NCBI RefSeq assembly: GCF_032362555.1
Contig: NC_083525.1
Location: 4,449,501 to 4,513,500 of the forward strand
Source of the DNA: Amyelois transitella
Taxonomy: Eukaryota > Arthropoda > Insecta > Lepidoptera > Pyralidae
Reading direction: 5' to 3'
Length of the DNA stretch: 64,000 nt
Shown: positions 1-13,000 of the stretch, in pieces
Layout of the letters: each line of letters opens with the position of its first letter
Numbering within the stretch: position 1 is the first letter of the stretch
Translations under genes and position numbers: made by a program
The notes under the pieces: model-generated
The model's database searches: none
The model's input: only the letters and a program-made list of their open reading frames with translations
What the model was told of the DNA's origin: nothing

Positions 1-1026
1 ACATAAAATAAAAAATAATAATACTTTTAATTAAAATGTTACCGTGGCAAAATTAAAAAGGGATATTTAAAAAAAACTGGTAGTTATAAATACAGGTGAG
101 CATATAAATATTTATACCTACTACTACTTAAATGAAATAGCTTTTTATAACAATTAAAAATATGTTTTTGTCCAAACGTTTACAAACAAATCTTACGATT
201 TTTATGCGTTTATTTCTATTACACTTAAGATGATGAATACCCGATGAAAGTATTTAATTAGCTTTAGAAATCGTTTCAAAGCAACCATAATGCCTATAAA
301 ATGTCGTGATTTCCCTCTTTTCCATTATCAGAACTTTATCTGCTAACTATGGGACTACGCTCAGATTATATAATTTGGTAATGTACCTAATATATATTTT
401 TTTATCCTTGATAATGATTTTAAAGTGTTTTCTTCTTCTATTAATACAATTCAAGAAATTTAATTATGACATTCGAAACACGTACATGTAGGTATCTAAG
501 TAATTTTATTATATTTTATTTTATTAGTTAACATTTATCAGTATCAATTTACTCTATTTTATTATCGTCCCAGTGTGGGTCGTTTTATGATATTTCATGT
601 TTTCTATTTAATATTTCTCCTATAAAATTTTCTAATTTTCGTGATTAAACTGTTGATAACCTCATAAAGTTTTTTTTTGATAAATTTTGCATTGAAATAA
701 TTCAAATAAAGAATAATGAGCCAATTTATTAAAATTTATATAAATCCCAACGCTTTTGTTATTGTTATTTAAAATATCTGATTGTAATATAGTCGAAATG
801 TTTCAATGACGTTAATAATTTTTGAGACGGTCTCACATAGAAAATTGTAATTCTAGGTCAAATCACTGATCGTCATACACATTTAACAATTAATTGATTT
901 GATTAATTGAAACGACTACTTATTTAATAATCATGTTTTAGGTAGTAAACGACCTATTGTGAGTACCGTAAGACTGATATTTACATCCACTGGTACAAGT
1001 TATAGAGGCTACTTTTATTTTGATTC
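1..1026. other. Region 3' of the SGSM gene
   Basis: AT-rich sequence downstream of the minus-strand SGSM stop codon. It should contain the 3' UTR. Candidate polyadenylation signals on the minus strand (TTTATT on the plus strand) lie at 1014-1019 and 725-730; the second gives a more usual distance from the stop. The 61-codon open frame near 306-491 has no recognisable composition or motif and I do not call it a gene. Nothing else is seen. Confidence 0.5.
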
Positions 1027-4000
1027 TTATTTATTCTCAATGAGAGTTTGAACTTGTAATACCAGATCTCTAGCCAAAGATAGCACTGCAGAAGCGTCAT
1101 GACGTTCAGCCATTTCTGAAATAAAACGTTGAAATTTACTTTTATAGGTACCTTTTGATAAACACTATACTCAAATGAAGATATCAATTTTAGGTGGTTT
1201 TTACTTATACAAATTTTAAAAAACCTTAGTCTTTTAGACAAGAAAGGAGTCAAGATAATCAACTCCGAAACCGACAGGCATTATGGATTTATTTTATTTT
1301 TAAGAATAATCTAATTATTATTCTTAGGGTTACGGTTTACCATTTTTATAATCTTTCTCAATATCTCAAAATAAGTAAAGAACCAGATAAAGATTTAAAT
1401 ACATAACATACCGTTAAAGAACTTGATGATATCAGTGAAGTCCATGGTGTTAGCGAGGATGACGTCACGATAGGTCTCGAGCAGGGCGAGTGCTATGAAC
1501 AACACCATGTGTTCGGAAGCCACGTGACGCGCCGCCCAGATCAACTCCCAAGCGGCGAACACCTAGGACAAAGACGTTTGAATAGATATTGTGAACAAGA
1601 AGGCCATGAACTACCTACAAAACCTACTTGTATTGTAAAGATATTATATATTGTAAAGATTGTAGCCTGGAAATGAATAGTTACTACGTTTATATAAAGA
1701 GATACTACTTATGCCCTTGGTGAAATAAAATGTTCAAGTTGTTATTGTATTTAAGAAATAAATAGCTTTAATCAAAAATACATAAAGATCTCTGCGATAA
1801 TTCTAGTTTGGGACTTAACAGTTGTATAATATGTTATCTCTTACGTCTTGGTAAAGCAATTCCCGCTTGAAATCGAGCAGGAACCATCGGTAGCAAAAGT
1901 AGAAGTGTGTGTAGTCGCCGTGAGCGTGCATCAATTCGTACAACTCGCAGTCTAATATCTGTATCAGAGACCTGAAACAAATAAGAATGATAAACAAGAA
2001 GACATTAGTTTTTTATTACCCTTAAGAAAAGATTCACATAAAACGTTTTATTATACTTAATCAGACAATCAAAAAGTCATACTAGGATATAATTTTTCCA
2101 ATGTCATACGAATTTTGATACTAGTAGGTAGTATCAAAATTCGTATAACCACGAAGAAATGGCGAAAAGATGTTTGTTCTTTATAAAAAATAAGTTAAGA
2201 ATCTTGTTTTGAAGGTCAATCATTAATACAGAGACTGTAAGCTTTGTTTTCCACTAAGAGATAATGTAAAAACTTCATAAAAGTGTATTAATAAAATGAT
2301 TATCCACCTCATGTCAGCGAAATGTGCATCCATTGCTTGCCCAGATGGGAAATTATCTGTAGCCCGCTCCATCAGACGAGAGAATAACGCGTGAGCAACA
2401 GCTTCCTCTTTCATCATCACCAGCAGGGGTGCCACCAGGTCACACATTCCCTGCATATATCCTATGTCCAAGTGTTCCCATACATATCTGTAGAAATATT
2501 AAAAACTTAGCAGAAATAGACAACAATATAGACCGACAAGAATTTTAAACAAATATAACAATTTATTTGATAATATATTTGACGAAACAATTAAAGACCA
2601 ATTGTTCCGTATTAGATTAAATTATTAAAAACGATAATGATAAGATTATAAGTACAAGAAAATATATTTATGATGTTTTTTGAATTACGTATAATCTTTG
2701 ACCGCGTGTCTTTGACTTTGATGGTATCATTTGTAATAATGCTTAGTTGTAATTACTCACGTGCACATAATGTTCCTTAGTTTATCTAAGTTCTCATCTG
2801 TAAAGAACGGATAATTCCTATCGCATCTTTGTACATCCTTTTCAATTCTATGGAGATTTAGTGCAAAACTTTCCACTAGTTCATTCTGCAAAATAAAACA
2901 AAAAATAAATAGTTTTAAAGCTTTTTGGTTCTAAACCCTTGGATATAAAATAAGACTAGGTACCATAAAGACCATCAACTTCTTTTATTTCGAAACTAAT
3001 TTGATCGAAAGTGATTTGGCAGTTTTTCAGTAAGGGATGAGTAACATTCATCGCATTTAAGCTTAAATAAAAATCTATTCAATACTTAAATATTGAAACT
3101 GCAAATTGATTCACAATACTTTCCCCAGTTGTACATCTTAAATGAATCATTATAATGAAATTATTACCGAATAAACTCCACCGTTAGAACTGGCTGGTGA
3201 CACACAATTTGATCGATTTTCCGTTCGTTGGTCATTGCTTGGTTCCAGCATATCAAATGATGCACCTGCAGAATGTGACTCTTCTCGAACAACTCCCAGT
3301 GGACTTCGAGCTGGGCTGACATTTGCTAAAACGAATACAAAATTAATTAAAAAATAAATATGCCTAAATGTATTACTTATGCAAATTATAATTAATCGAA
3401 ATTAAATCTTTACCTGTTGTCCCTCCTGATGCAGGGGATCCACCAGCAGCCAAATCTACTGAAGGATTGGTAACAATAACGCTTGTATGCTGCGGCGGTG
3501 GACTAAGCTGACACTCATCTAGTGAAGATCTCATATCACTCCCATTCATATTCGCACTATCAACACTACATAGTAAACCTCTTCCATCACCTTTCTGAAC
3601 TATACCCTCAGCTAATCTCTTAATTTCTGCTATGCTTTCACGTCTCAAATCTGGATTTTCTACCACACTTTTAATGTGCACCTCTTCATCTTCATCTAAG
3701 TCTTTAAGACTGTCTATATCTACATCTCTATTATCACCCATCTCAGTCTCTCCGTTAACTTTAGCATCATCTTTCTCTTTTTCCTCCGAGTCCATTTCAA
3801 TATTTTCTACTTCGTCTATACTCGGTGCTCGAGATAGCACTGGTTTAGTTTCAGGTTTTTTCTGATCTATTTCACTGGGTTCAGGTGAAACTATTGGTGG
3901 ATTGTCTGATATAACACTGCAGTCATCTTCGAATACCTAAAAGAAAATTAGTATTGAAATCTTATTCTTATTATATAGTAATCTTATTTTATTATTAGTA

Positions 4001-7000
4001 AAAAGGTTAATAATTTCCAGCTAAATGAAAATATTAGCTTTACCTCTTCAGAAAGTAGTTTTCAGAAGTTGTATTTCAATATCTGAAAATTTACCTCAGG
4101 TTCTGCTAATTCTGGCTTAGGTTTCCCTGCTGCCTCTGAAAGCCTTGCAATGGACGCTGCCGTAGCTTCCCTGTCTCGTTGTCTCACTATCGCTTCCACA
4201 CATAACCATTCAGACATCGTAGTTTCGTATTGTCGTCTGCATGCTGCATCTTGCTCCAATCTCTCTTTTGCTGTTGAACTAAACCTATGAAACCACATTA
4301 ATATAGAAGACTCAAAAGTGAGATTTTTTTTGTATTTTTCGATATATTAAAATTTAAAGATTGAATAAAATTTTGATACAAAATTATGACAAACTTATTT
4401 CTTGGGTTTTTTAAATCCAATTCTTTTCTGCGGGTCACACAAATTTCTGGTTGTTGCAATACCATAAAACATACTCATACATAACTATACTTTATCATCC
4501 ATCAGTGATAGCCAAAGTACCAAATAACCTTAAAACTTACTCGTAATAACCAAGCAGGTACGGCCACACCTCTCGGCGGATCTCATGCTGTACTCCGTGA
4601 TAGTAAACTTGCCGATACACCTCGTCTTTGTCGTTAATGACGCCTTTATCATCCATCAGTGATCGCCAAAGTTCTTCTGTCAGTCCTGATTCAGTACCTT
4701 CTGAAGATGAAATCATACATATTATACCATGAAAAAAAATTTAAGTTATTTAGCATGTACATTAAAAAGATGACATCCCAGCCTGGTGATTGTTAAAGGA
4801 TTCCTGGGAATATAACATCTTATTACTCATGCATAAATTGCTTTAAACTTTTGGGTAAAAATAAGAACTAACCTCTTGGAACAATGACTGGGTGCACCAA
4901 GCCACTGAGATGTGTCCTGACGGTAGATAAGTGCCGACAGTAGGCGAGCCAGCCGTAGAAAGCCCTGGAGATAATCTGACGTCGCATCGTGCTGCAGACC
5001 AACTCTATTGATGCTGGCTGGAAATAGATAAATAAGGTCTTTTAAATTTTTGCAGGCTTTTTAAGTATAATACTAATACTATAATCTTATAGAATACACT
5101 GAAAATTTAAGCTAATAACGAAGCATCATGGGAATCTATTACTGCTTTTTAAGAGGTATTGTAAAAGAGATACAATTATTACTCTTACAGAAAGGGAAAA
5201 CATCATCAAGAATTCTGTACATTTAGGTAACTGGATAAATATATAACCGTCTGCATTAGGTTGCAAATGTTGCGGAGGTCAGACGGCAGCCGCATCGTGT
5301 AAAAACCTGACTTACCAAATCTAGAAACATATTCAAAAGGCGCATCCCGGGCTCCTCTCCAGTAAGAAGTGGATGCATGTAACCGAGATTTAAAGCCAGA
5401 AGGAAGAAGGAAGCAAAAAGATTATATTATATATGCAACTATCGTTAAAGAAATTAGAATTCCTTTGTTTTACCTGTTCAACTGGTGCTGGTGATGGAAC
5501 AGGTAATGGCGGATGGTGACCATTCAGTCCTGCTGATGGTGGACAGTCCACAGACATTGTTGATGAATCTGATGACGTTGTTGATGTGGAAGCCAAGGGG
5601 CGGCGCGGCGTACGTGGAGGAGAATGCACTGCTCGCTCGAGTAAGGAATGACGCATGGCTGAAATATATTACTGAATTAGTAAAACAAGTAAGTCTGTAA
5701 AACAATTGTCACATCAAGAAGTGAGGTATGAATAATAATAATGTAGGTCTAGTAATATTTCATTTTCAATTTCTTTGTTGTTCCTTTCAATCCAAAGGGT
5801 TTAGATAGGTGTTAAGTCAGCTCTTTAGATAACAACTACGTTCATCAAATATGATTGGTGAATAGAAAATTATAGTCTCTGCCCCTCGGTGAGAGAAATA
5901 TGAAAGGAAAGAGATACGTAGAAGTACCTTCTCTGTCTGTGATAGCGTTGTTCACTATACGGAATACGTAGTCGCCTGCTGCTTCTTCCCACTCCGCTTC
6001 CTCAGTTTCTCCACTTTCGCACAGGCTTGGCATTGGACGCCTCCGAGCCTTGCCACGTCCGAATACCTATACGGACATAGTCAAAAACTTAAAAACTAAA
6101 TGTATTAAGTAGGAAAAAATAAGACCAAACTTACTTAAAAAGTATCTGTAGTGAAGGCACCATAGAAAATTTAAGCGTAGGTATCCCTAATCCATCTTAC
6201 AAATCCATGAATGGCCTTATGTTGATGATACAAAATTGGAAATTCTCCACTCATAGAATTCAAAATAAATGGCGTAAGAAACAGTGATGTGGCTACTGAT
6301 AAATATGACATATCAACTGATAATTGTAATCAGAAAACTTATGTAAATAATGCATCTCTATTCTAAAATACATAAACAGCTTTACAATTGCGCCGAAAAC
6401 TACGCGCGATGATGAGGACACCTTTCCTATTTTCAATTTCTTATTCTCAAAGATCTAATTATCAAAGTAATAGCATTTCTATTGTTTTATAAGTCCGATT
6501 CCTGTGGTACCAGTAATTTTTTATAGACATAGAAATCAGATTCGAATTGTTTACCCAAACGAAGAAAATCTCTCGTACCTTGCCTGTCCCTCGTTGCGAC
6601 CATAATGGAGGATCCAATTGTCCATGAGGTAACAATCCTGTTTCTAAGTTGCTGAGGAAAGATAACAAATGACCTCCTGTAAAAGAGAAACGTAATTCAT
6701 TGAATTTATTATAAGTGCTCTTGGTCTTTTTTGTCATAATGTTTTATCTTACTAGATGATCTCGTGATGACCATTAAAATCAGATTCAGATATTAACAAG
6801 TTGCTAAACCATTTCCTAAAAAATCGAATCGAAAGTTTACATTGTCTCTTACAACCTGCAAGGCAAGAGAAGCTGGCACCCCTTCTTTTTTTCGAAAACA
6901 CATCAGCATAAATGCTTGTTCTGCCGAAACGTGCCATATTGCCTATTCCCTTAGTCGCATTTTATGAAATCTGTGAGAAAGAGATCGAGTGGCTATTTTA

Positions 7001-10000
7001 AAGTGCTTTAAGTCAAGATAAAATAAAATAAAAATTTAACGTTCTTTTTAAGAACATGCTCTCCATATTATTGCTTCCACTATCGTAAAGACCTGACCTG
7101 CTCAACATTTATGTCGTTAACTGAGTAGTATATAACACCAGCCCGTGACTACGTCCGCCTTAAACTAAAAATCCCGCCGACTTTAATTCCTGCTGGAATT
7201 TCCGAAAATTGTCCCTTAGTACAACCCTAGCCCACATAAAAACCTATAGGTAAGCTAAATTTAAAATCTCAACACTGGGGTTCGGTCTGCGCGATATTAA
7301 ACAGTCATGTATTTTCTTTTAGATAATAAGATTTAGACTACCTTTTGCATGCTACTCTACCCGCGTGAAACAGTATTTACAGCATAAAAAGTAGCAGTAT
7401 TCACTACGTAGCGTAGCGGACAATTCACTATACTCGTATTCATTCAAAATTCGGTTAAAACGGGGATGGTTAGCCGTAAAAGTGTAACAGATGGACAGAA
7501 TAGTATATATATTATAAGTACGGACGGATTATTTGTCCAGTATCCTTAAAATGTCAAGATAAGTACCTACTTAATATTTTATCTAATTGGATAAAATAGA
7601 ATTTATCATATTTGTAATCGGTCGTTATAGGCATATTAATCGATACGTCAATATTATTGGAGCTTTACATAGATAGGCAAGGGGAATCCCTTATAATAAT
7701 TTGTTTATTAGTGATATAAATACCTACTTAATCTCAGGTGTTAATAAATATTTATGTTAGTCATCGCGCTCATTAACTATCAAATTAATCTATTAGCCAC
7801 TGGTTACGACTTTATAACAGTTAGCCTTTTATTTTGGGCTACATTTTTCTTTGAAGCGATCCCTGAATAATTATTTGATTCAATACAGGCATACTTTTTA
7901 CGGAATAAGTGTTTCTTCTTTTAGGTAGCTCGTACGAGACTACATAATCTTGTTATTTTCTGATTCTTATTTTAGGGGATGGACTAACAACTTTTTATCA
8001 TTTGAATGTGAATTTTATTGGCAGTCACAAAATCAGCTAGTAAATTACATGATAAATTCTAAGCTGAACGTGTCTTTCAAGGCTGTTGGCTCTTTCTACC
8101 CCGTAAGGGATGGGGACGTAATAATATGTCTGCATAATTAACTGATTTCAGCACAACCAGCCAAAACATTTATCATTAATTATTTTGGTGAAAGAAACAG
8201 AAAGCCTAGATAGGTACTCAATTAAATCATGGACGTTCCGGTAAAAGGTCAGGTCATGAGTATTGTAAATGTAGTTTTTATGAGTAAATTTATAAAGAGT
8301 ATTTTTTTAATTGATGATTATTTCTATTTATCTTTCCACTTTTCGCAATCCCTGCATCTTTTGTTTTATCTTCAAGCATCAACGATTACGGGATTTAACT
8401 GGGGGCTCAAGAGTGTCCCCGCTAAGTCTATATTTGCGGGGGAATGTAACGCTCATCAACGCACGCCCAGTTGCCTGACACGCCTGAACGGGATATGTAC
8501 GTACCTTTAGGAAAATGTATGGGTGGACGCTGGACCCCGTCTTGTCCCACCAGGATGAGGGCGTCGCTCGCCTGGGACCGGTGCACGTGCACGTAGACCA
8601 CCTCCCACACGCAGACTTGGAGGGACATCGCCCAGTATACACTGGAATTGTATAAATATGTTACAAGGGGGAAGAAAATCTATGAAAATATAGTCAAACT
8701 GGTAAACTGAAAAATTAATTTGATAATTTTCAGAGTCCCTCCGTCTTTTTACAGAGACTCTTTTAGGACGGAAAAAATTATCTGTTTGTATTGGGTAAAG
8801 TGAAAAAATAAATAAATAAAAAAGGTCAAAATACATACGGGGCCCTATTTGTTCAATATAATTTGGTTTCCCAAGTTAGTTATAATTTCCATAGGGCTAT
8901 CCGTTAATATATAAGCGTAACCAATGCATAAAGTGACAGATACTACATCAACAACAACGAACACTACTATGCTGAGCAAAGAAACCTACTATACAAAAAA
9001 AGAGTACCTACCATTCAAATCGCAGTGGCCAGAGCATCGTCGTCTATACACAGTGTGGCCATGCTGTATAGAACACGGCAGTTTAGAAGAAAAATATTAA
9101 TCTACTATAAATAAGAGGGTACGTACCAATCAAAGCATAAAGGCCCCGAACATCGCCTTCTATACACAGTGCAGTCGGGAGCCATGCTGTACAAAACACG
9201 GGAGTTTTGACAGGACGACGCATGTACAGGGTGGCATCGGAAGCTACATCGACTACAACATACACTACTGTGCTGAGGAAAAAAAGCTTAACAAAAAAGA
9301 ATTGTCTATTTATTATCTATGCTCTGACGTAATAGTATTAAATAAAAATTTGACTTGACATCATGTATAGGAACTTGTTATGTTTACTTAAAATTTATTT
9401 AGTTCAACTAATAGAAAATATGAATGAATTTCATATATAAAAATATATGAAATTCATTTTGGTTCAAGTAGCCTATTTTAAGATTTAGACGAATAATTTA
9501 GTAATGGAAGGTGTACTAAAAATGGCTCCTTTACCCAGGACAAAATTTATTTTACGGACAATAAATATAAATAGATATTTCCTAGATCTCTGTAAAACTT
9601 TAGAACGTAATTATCAGAATAAAATAATTAAAGAAAGCCGTACGAGTAACTAAAATAAGGTAGGTAGGTATAGTTACGCAAAAACTGATCATATATCAAA
9701 AGCAGTTGTCAGCATATAGCACAGATGGATGGTATAATACAGTTTTATAATTTTCATTGCGTTAAGCAGTCAAAAACAGTCAAAAAGTGATTCTGAACTT
9801 TTGTTGATTATTGTTTTGAATCAAAAGTGATTTTTGCATTGATGCATTAATCACACCAGCATATTATCTGCGATATACACAATGTAAATTAGACATTACT
9901 ACGACAATATATTTTGTCAAAAAAAGCTTCACATAATAAACCAAAATCTACATGACTAATATCATAGCTTACCTACCTTTTATCAATGCCTTCACTCTCT

Positions 10001-13000
10001 GCGTAGCCATTCATGAGTTGGTTGGGCGTCCATTTGATGACGAGGCCTGCTGCAGTCTGGTGTAGGCTCAAATACCCTGGCATGGGTTCTTCAACGTCTT
10101 TCTGTATATGATATGAACAAACTATACTTAGCTTTGAAGGAATTGTAGCAAAACCCTGCTTATAATGTACATTAAGTTTAGAGGTGACAATAACGGTGAA
10201 TAAAAAAATGCCCAAATTCAAATTTTGTCTTGCTAGAGATTTGACAGTTTATAACAGTTTAGTTATCGCTATACTTACTTTTTAGCATGATGCAATTCAC
10301 AGTAAATGATTATGATTTTTTTTTATTGACTTTTGTTTCTATAACCTATGGATAAAAAGTAAAGATATCTTACCGGTTGCACCCTCACATTATTTTTCCC
10401 GTACAGTAACGTCGCCGTAGAGTTTTGATGCAAGCTTTCCACATAATCTTTGGCATTGCCTCCTGTCTTGCCTGTTCCTACAAGTTAGAAAAAAAATTTA
10501 TTTTCAGATAAGGATTATTTTCCGTATTTTTCGTATTTTTCTTGCTATATCAAAAATGGAGAATTATAGATAAAGGAAAAACAAAATAATTAGGTATATT
10601 TTATTATAAGATGTTTAAAAGAGTACGAAAAACAAATAGCGGAAGAAACTAACGTAAGGATCAGACTCCAAGTATGTATGTGAGATAAAGAAAAAATAAG
10701 AATAAGACGATTAAAATATACTCAAAAGAAAACAATTTTTAATCCTTCGAAAGGACTTTTATAGCTTTATATAAAAGTTATTTATATAAAGCTATAATAT
10801 ATATATCTAATACCTGTGTTTGCAGAACCGCTATCGTCCGAAGACGCGTTAAGACTCCTCCTGAAGTTAAGGATGGGTCGCCGCACAGAGGGAGGGGTTG
10901 TGGTCCCGGCAGACATGCGATGTCTTTGTACCTAAAACAAATTGAACGCTATTATTTCTCTTATTAATCTTTGAATGTTTCTGGTCGCACCTTTTACAGC
11001 CTCCACCGCAATACTTGGAGCCCGGTGTCTACCCGCCGCCGCCAAATTTATTAGACATCTCTTCTCCTTGAAAAATAATTGTAAGTACTTATTTTTCCTA
11101 TAAATTTTATCCTGCTACCGCAACTTCTTAGGAATTATTTACGAAGAATTACTTTTAGTACACCGATGGCGGCGCTCGGTTCTCGCGATAAAGTACGGTA
11201 AACATCATATAAACTTACCCAAATTCACCGCAAAGCTTCTATTACCCGTTCATAGAGTTCCATGCAGGGTAACTTGATACGCCGTTGCCTGTACCTCCCC
11301 TTCACGCTACATTAGACCTTTTGATCTATTATTCATTGAAACCTTTCATTTTCCTTGAAGAATCACTCGACACGGTTTCTCATGCCAGCTTATTAGAGAT
11401 TCAAATTGTGAATTAAATAAAAGATGAAAACTTTCCGCTTTAAGTTCAAGTAATTGATGAAAAATAACACATTTCTTAACCAGTATATATTATCAAGTTA
11501 TTGTAGCTTTTTTATTGGGTTTTAATTAAGAGTTCGTGAAAATCCCTTTTAGCTTGCTTAAGAATTTCGGGGAATTCTCTCTGAAGGCTTACGACTGTTA
11601 ATTAATTATATACTGAACTACCTACACTAAATTAACGTTTTTTAAACTAATGGTTACGTCAGTGTTACTCGGAAGATTTTTATTATACCTATTGTTTTTT
11701 TTTACAAAGCTTTACAAAGTGGTAGGTAATTAAAAGTTCATTTGAGGTGAAAAATCGTTACGTCTTTCCGGCTCGGTGTTACTGGCACCACGTTCCTGAT
11801 TGCTTTGTGTCACAAAATTAAGAATAATCTAAAGAATTTAATATCAAAGTTCTTCAGCCAACTCGCTATGGTAGCAAATTTATAAATAGCTTTGTTGCTA
11901 AGTACCTACCTACTTGAAAAGTTGATTTTCCCGAATACTTCGAAATTGATTAATTAGTCTTTCAATCAGAATTTCATTACAGCGATAACTTAATTAATGA
12001 ATTGTAAGAAAACAGTAATAATAACATTGTGAACGTTGTAATTTCGGTTAGAATTATAAGGTTCCTAAATTTTCTAACTTTTTATCGAAATTACTGAGAT
12101 TTCTTATTAATAAAACTTAAAGTTGAAAATTGTAATCGGTTTATATAACCTATAACGCAAAAGTGATTGACTGACTGATCTGTCAACACACAGCCCAAAT
12201 TACTGCTATGATTTAAGTATCCGCTAAGATAGGATTTTTGGATATTCCCACGAGAACGGGAGATTAGGAGTAAGTGGATTTTTGGTTTAACACAGGCGAA
12301 ACCTAGGACACTGTCTAATTTATCATAAAGTACCTACTTTTCAAATTCTTTGCATAGAAAGTATTTTGTAAAAAGTGTGATACGATAAGACTAACTAATT
12401 GATGAACCATTGGGTCCGATCAGCCAAAAAGGCGCTAAAACTTTCGCCTTGAGGTATTCCAGGGTGCAAGCCCTTGTGGGGGAAGTGAACTAAGGATGCT
12501 TCCATAATATGGGTCGGCTACCAGCGCGTCTCGCTCGAAGCAGCACGAAATATTGTTGATACAATAAAATTCAATTCGACACGATAAGATGACTTACTAA
12601 TTCATCGGCCGGTGGGTCCGTCCAGAAGCACGCTGGGGCCTTCGCCTTGGAGTATTCCAGGGCACAAGGTCCCACAAGAAGTGAACTGAGTATGCTTCCA
12701 TAGTCGGGGTCGGCTACCAGCGCGTCTCGCTCGTAGTAGCGGGTCGCGTTGCTCACTAGGTGCTCGATTATTTTCGCCAGTTGACGCTCGAATAGAGCTA
12801 TTCTGATCCATAGGTACCTGTAATAAATTAATCCATGGTCGGTAAGTATTTTTGTTTGCCATATCTCTTTTTCCTGCATTCGGTTTTAAAATAATTAATT
12901 TATTGGGGCCCTAATTTCAATAAAGATTTAAATCCTATTTCTGGTAACAAAATGTACATCAACCTTAATACCCCAGAAGTTATTACATTACCTCATCTCA

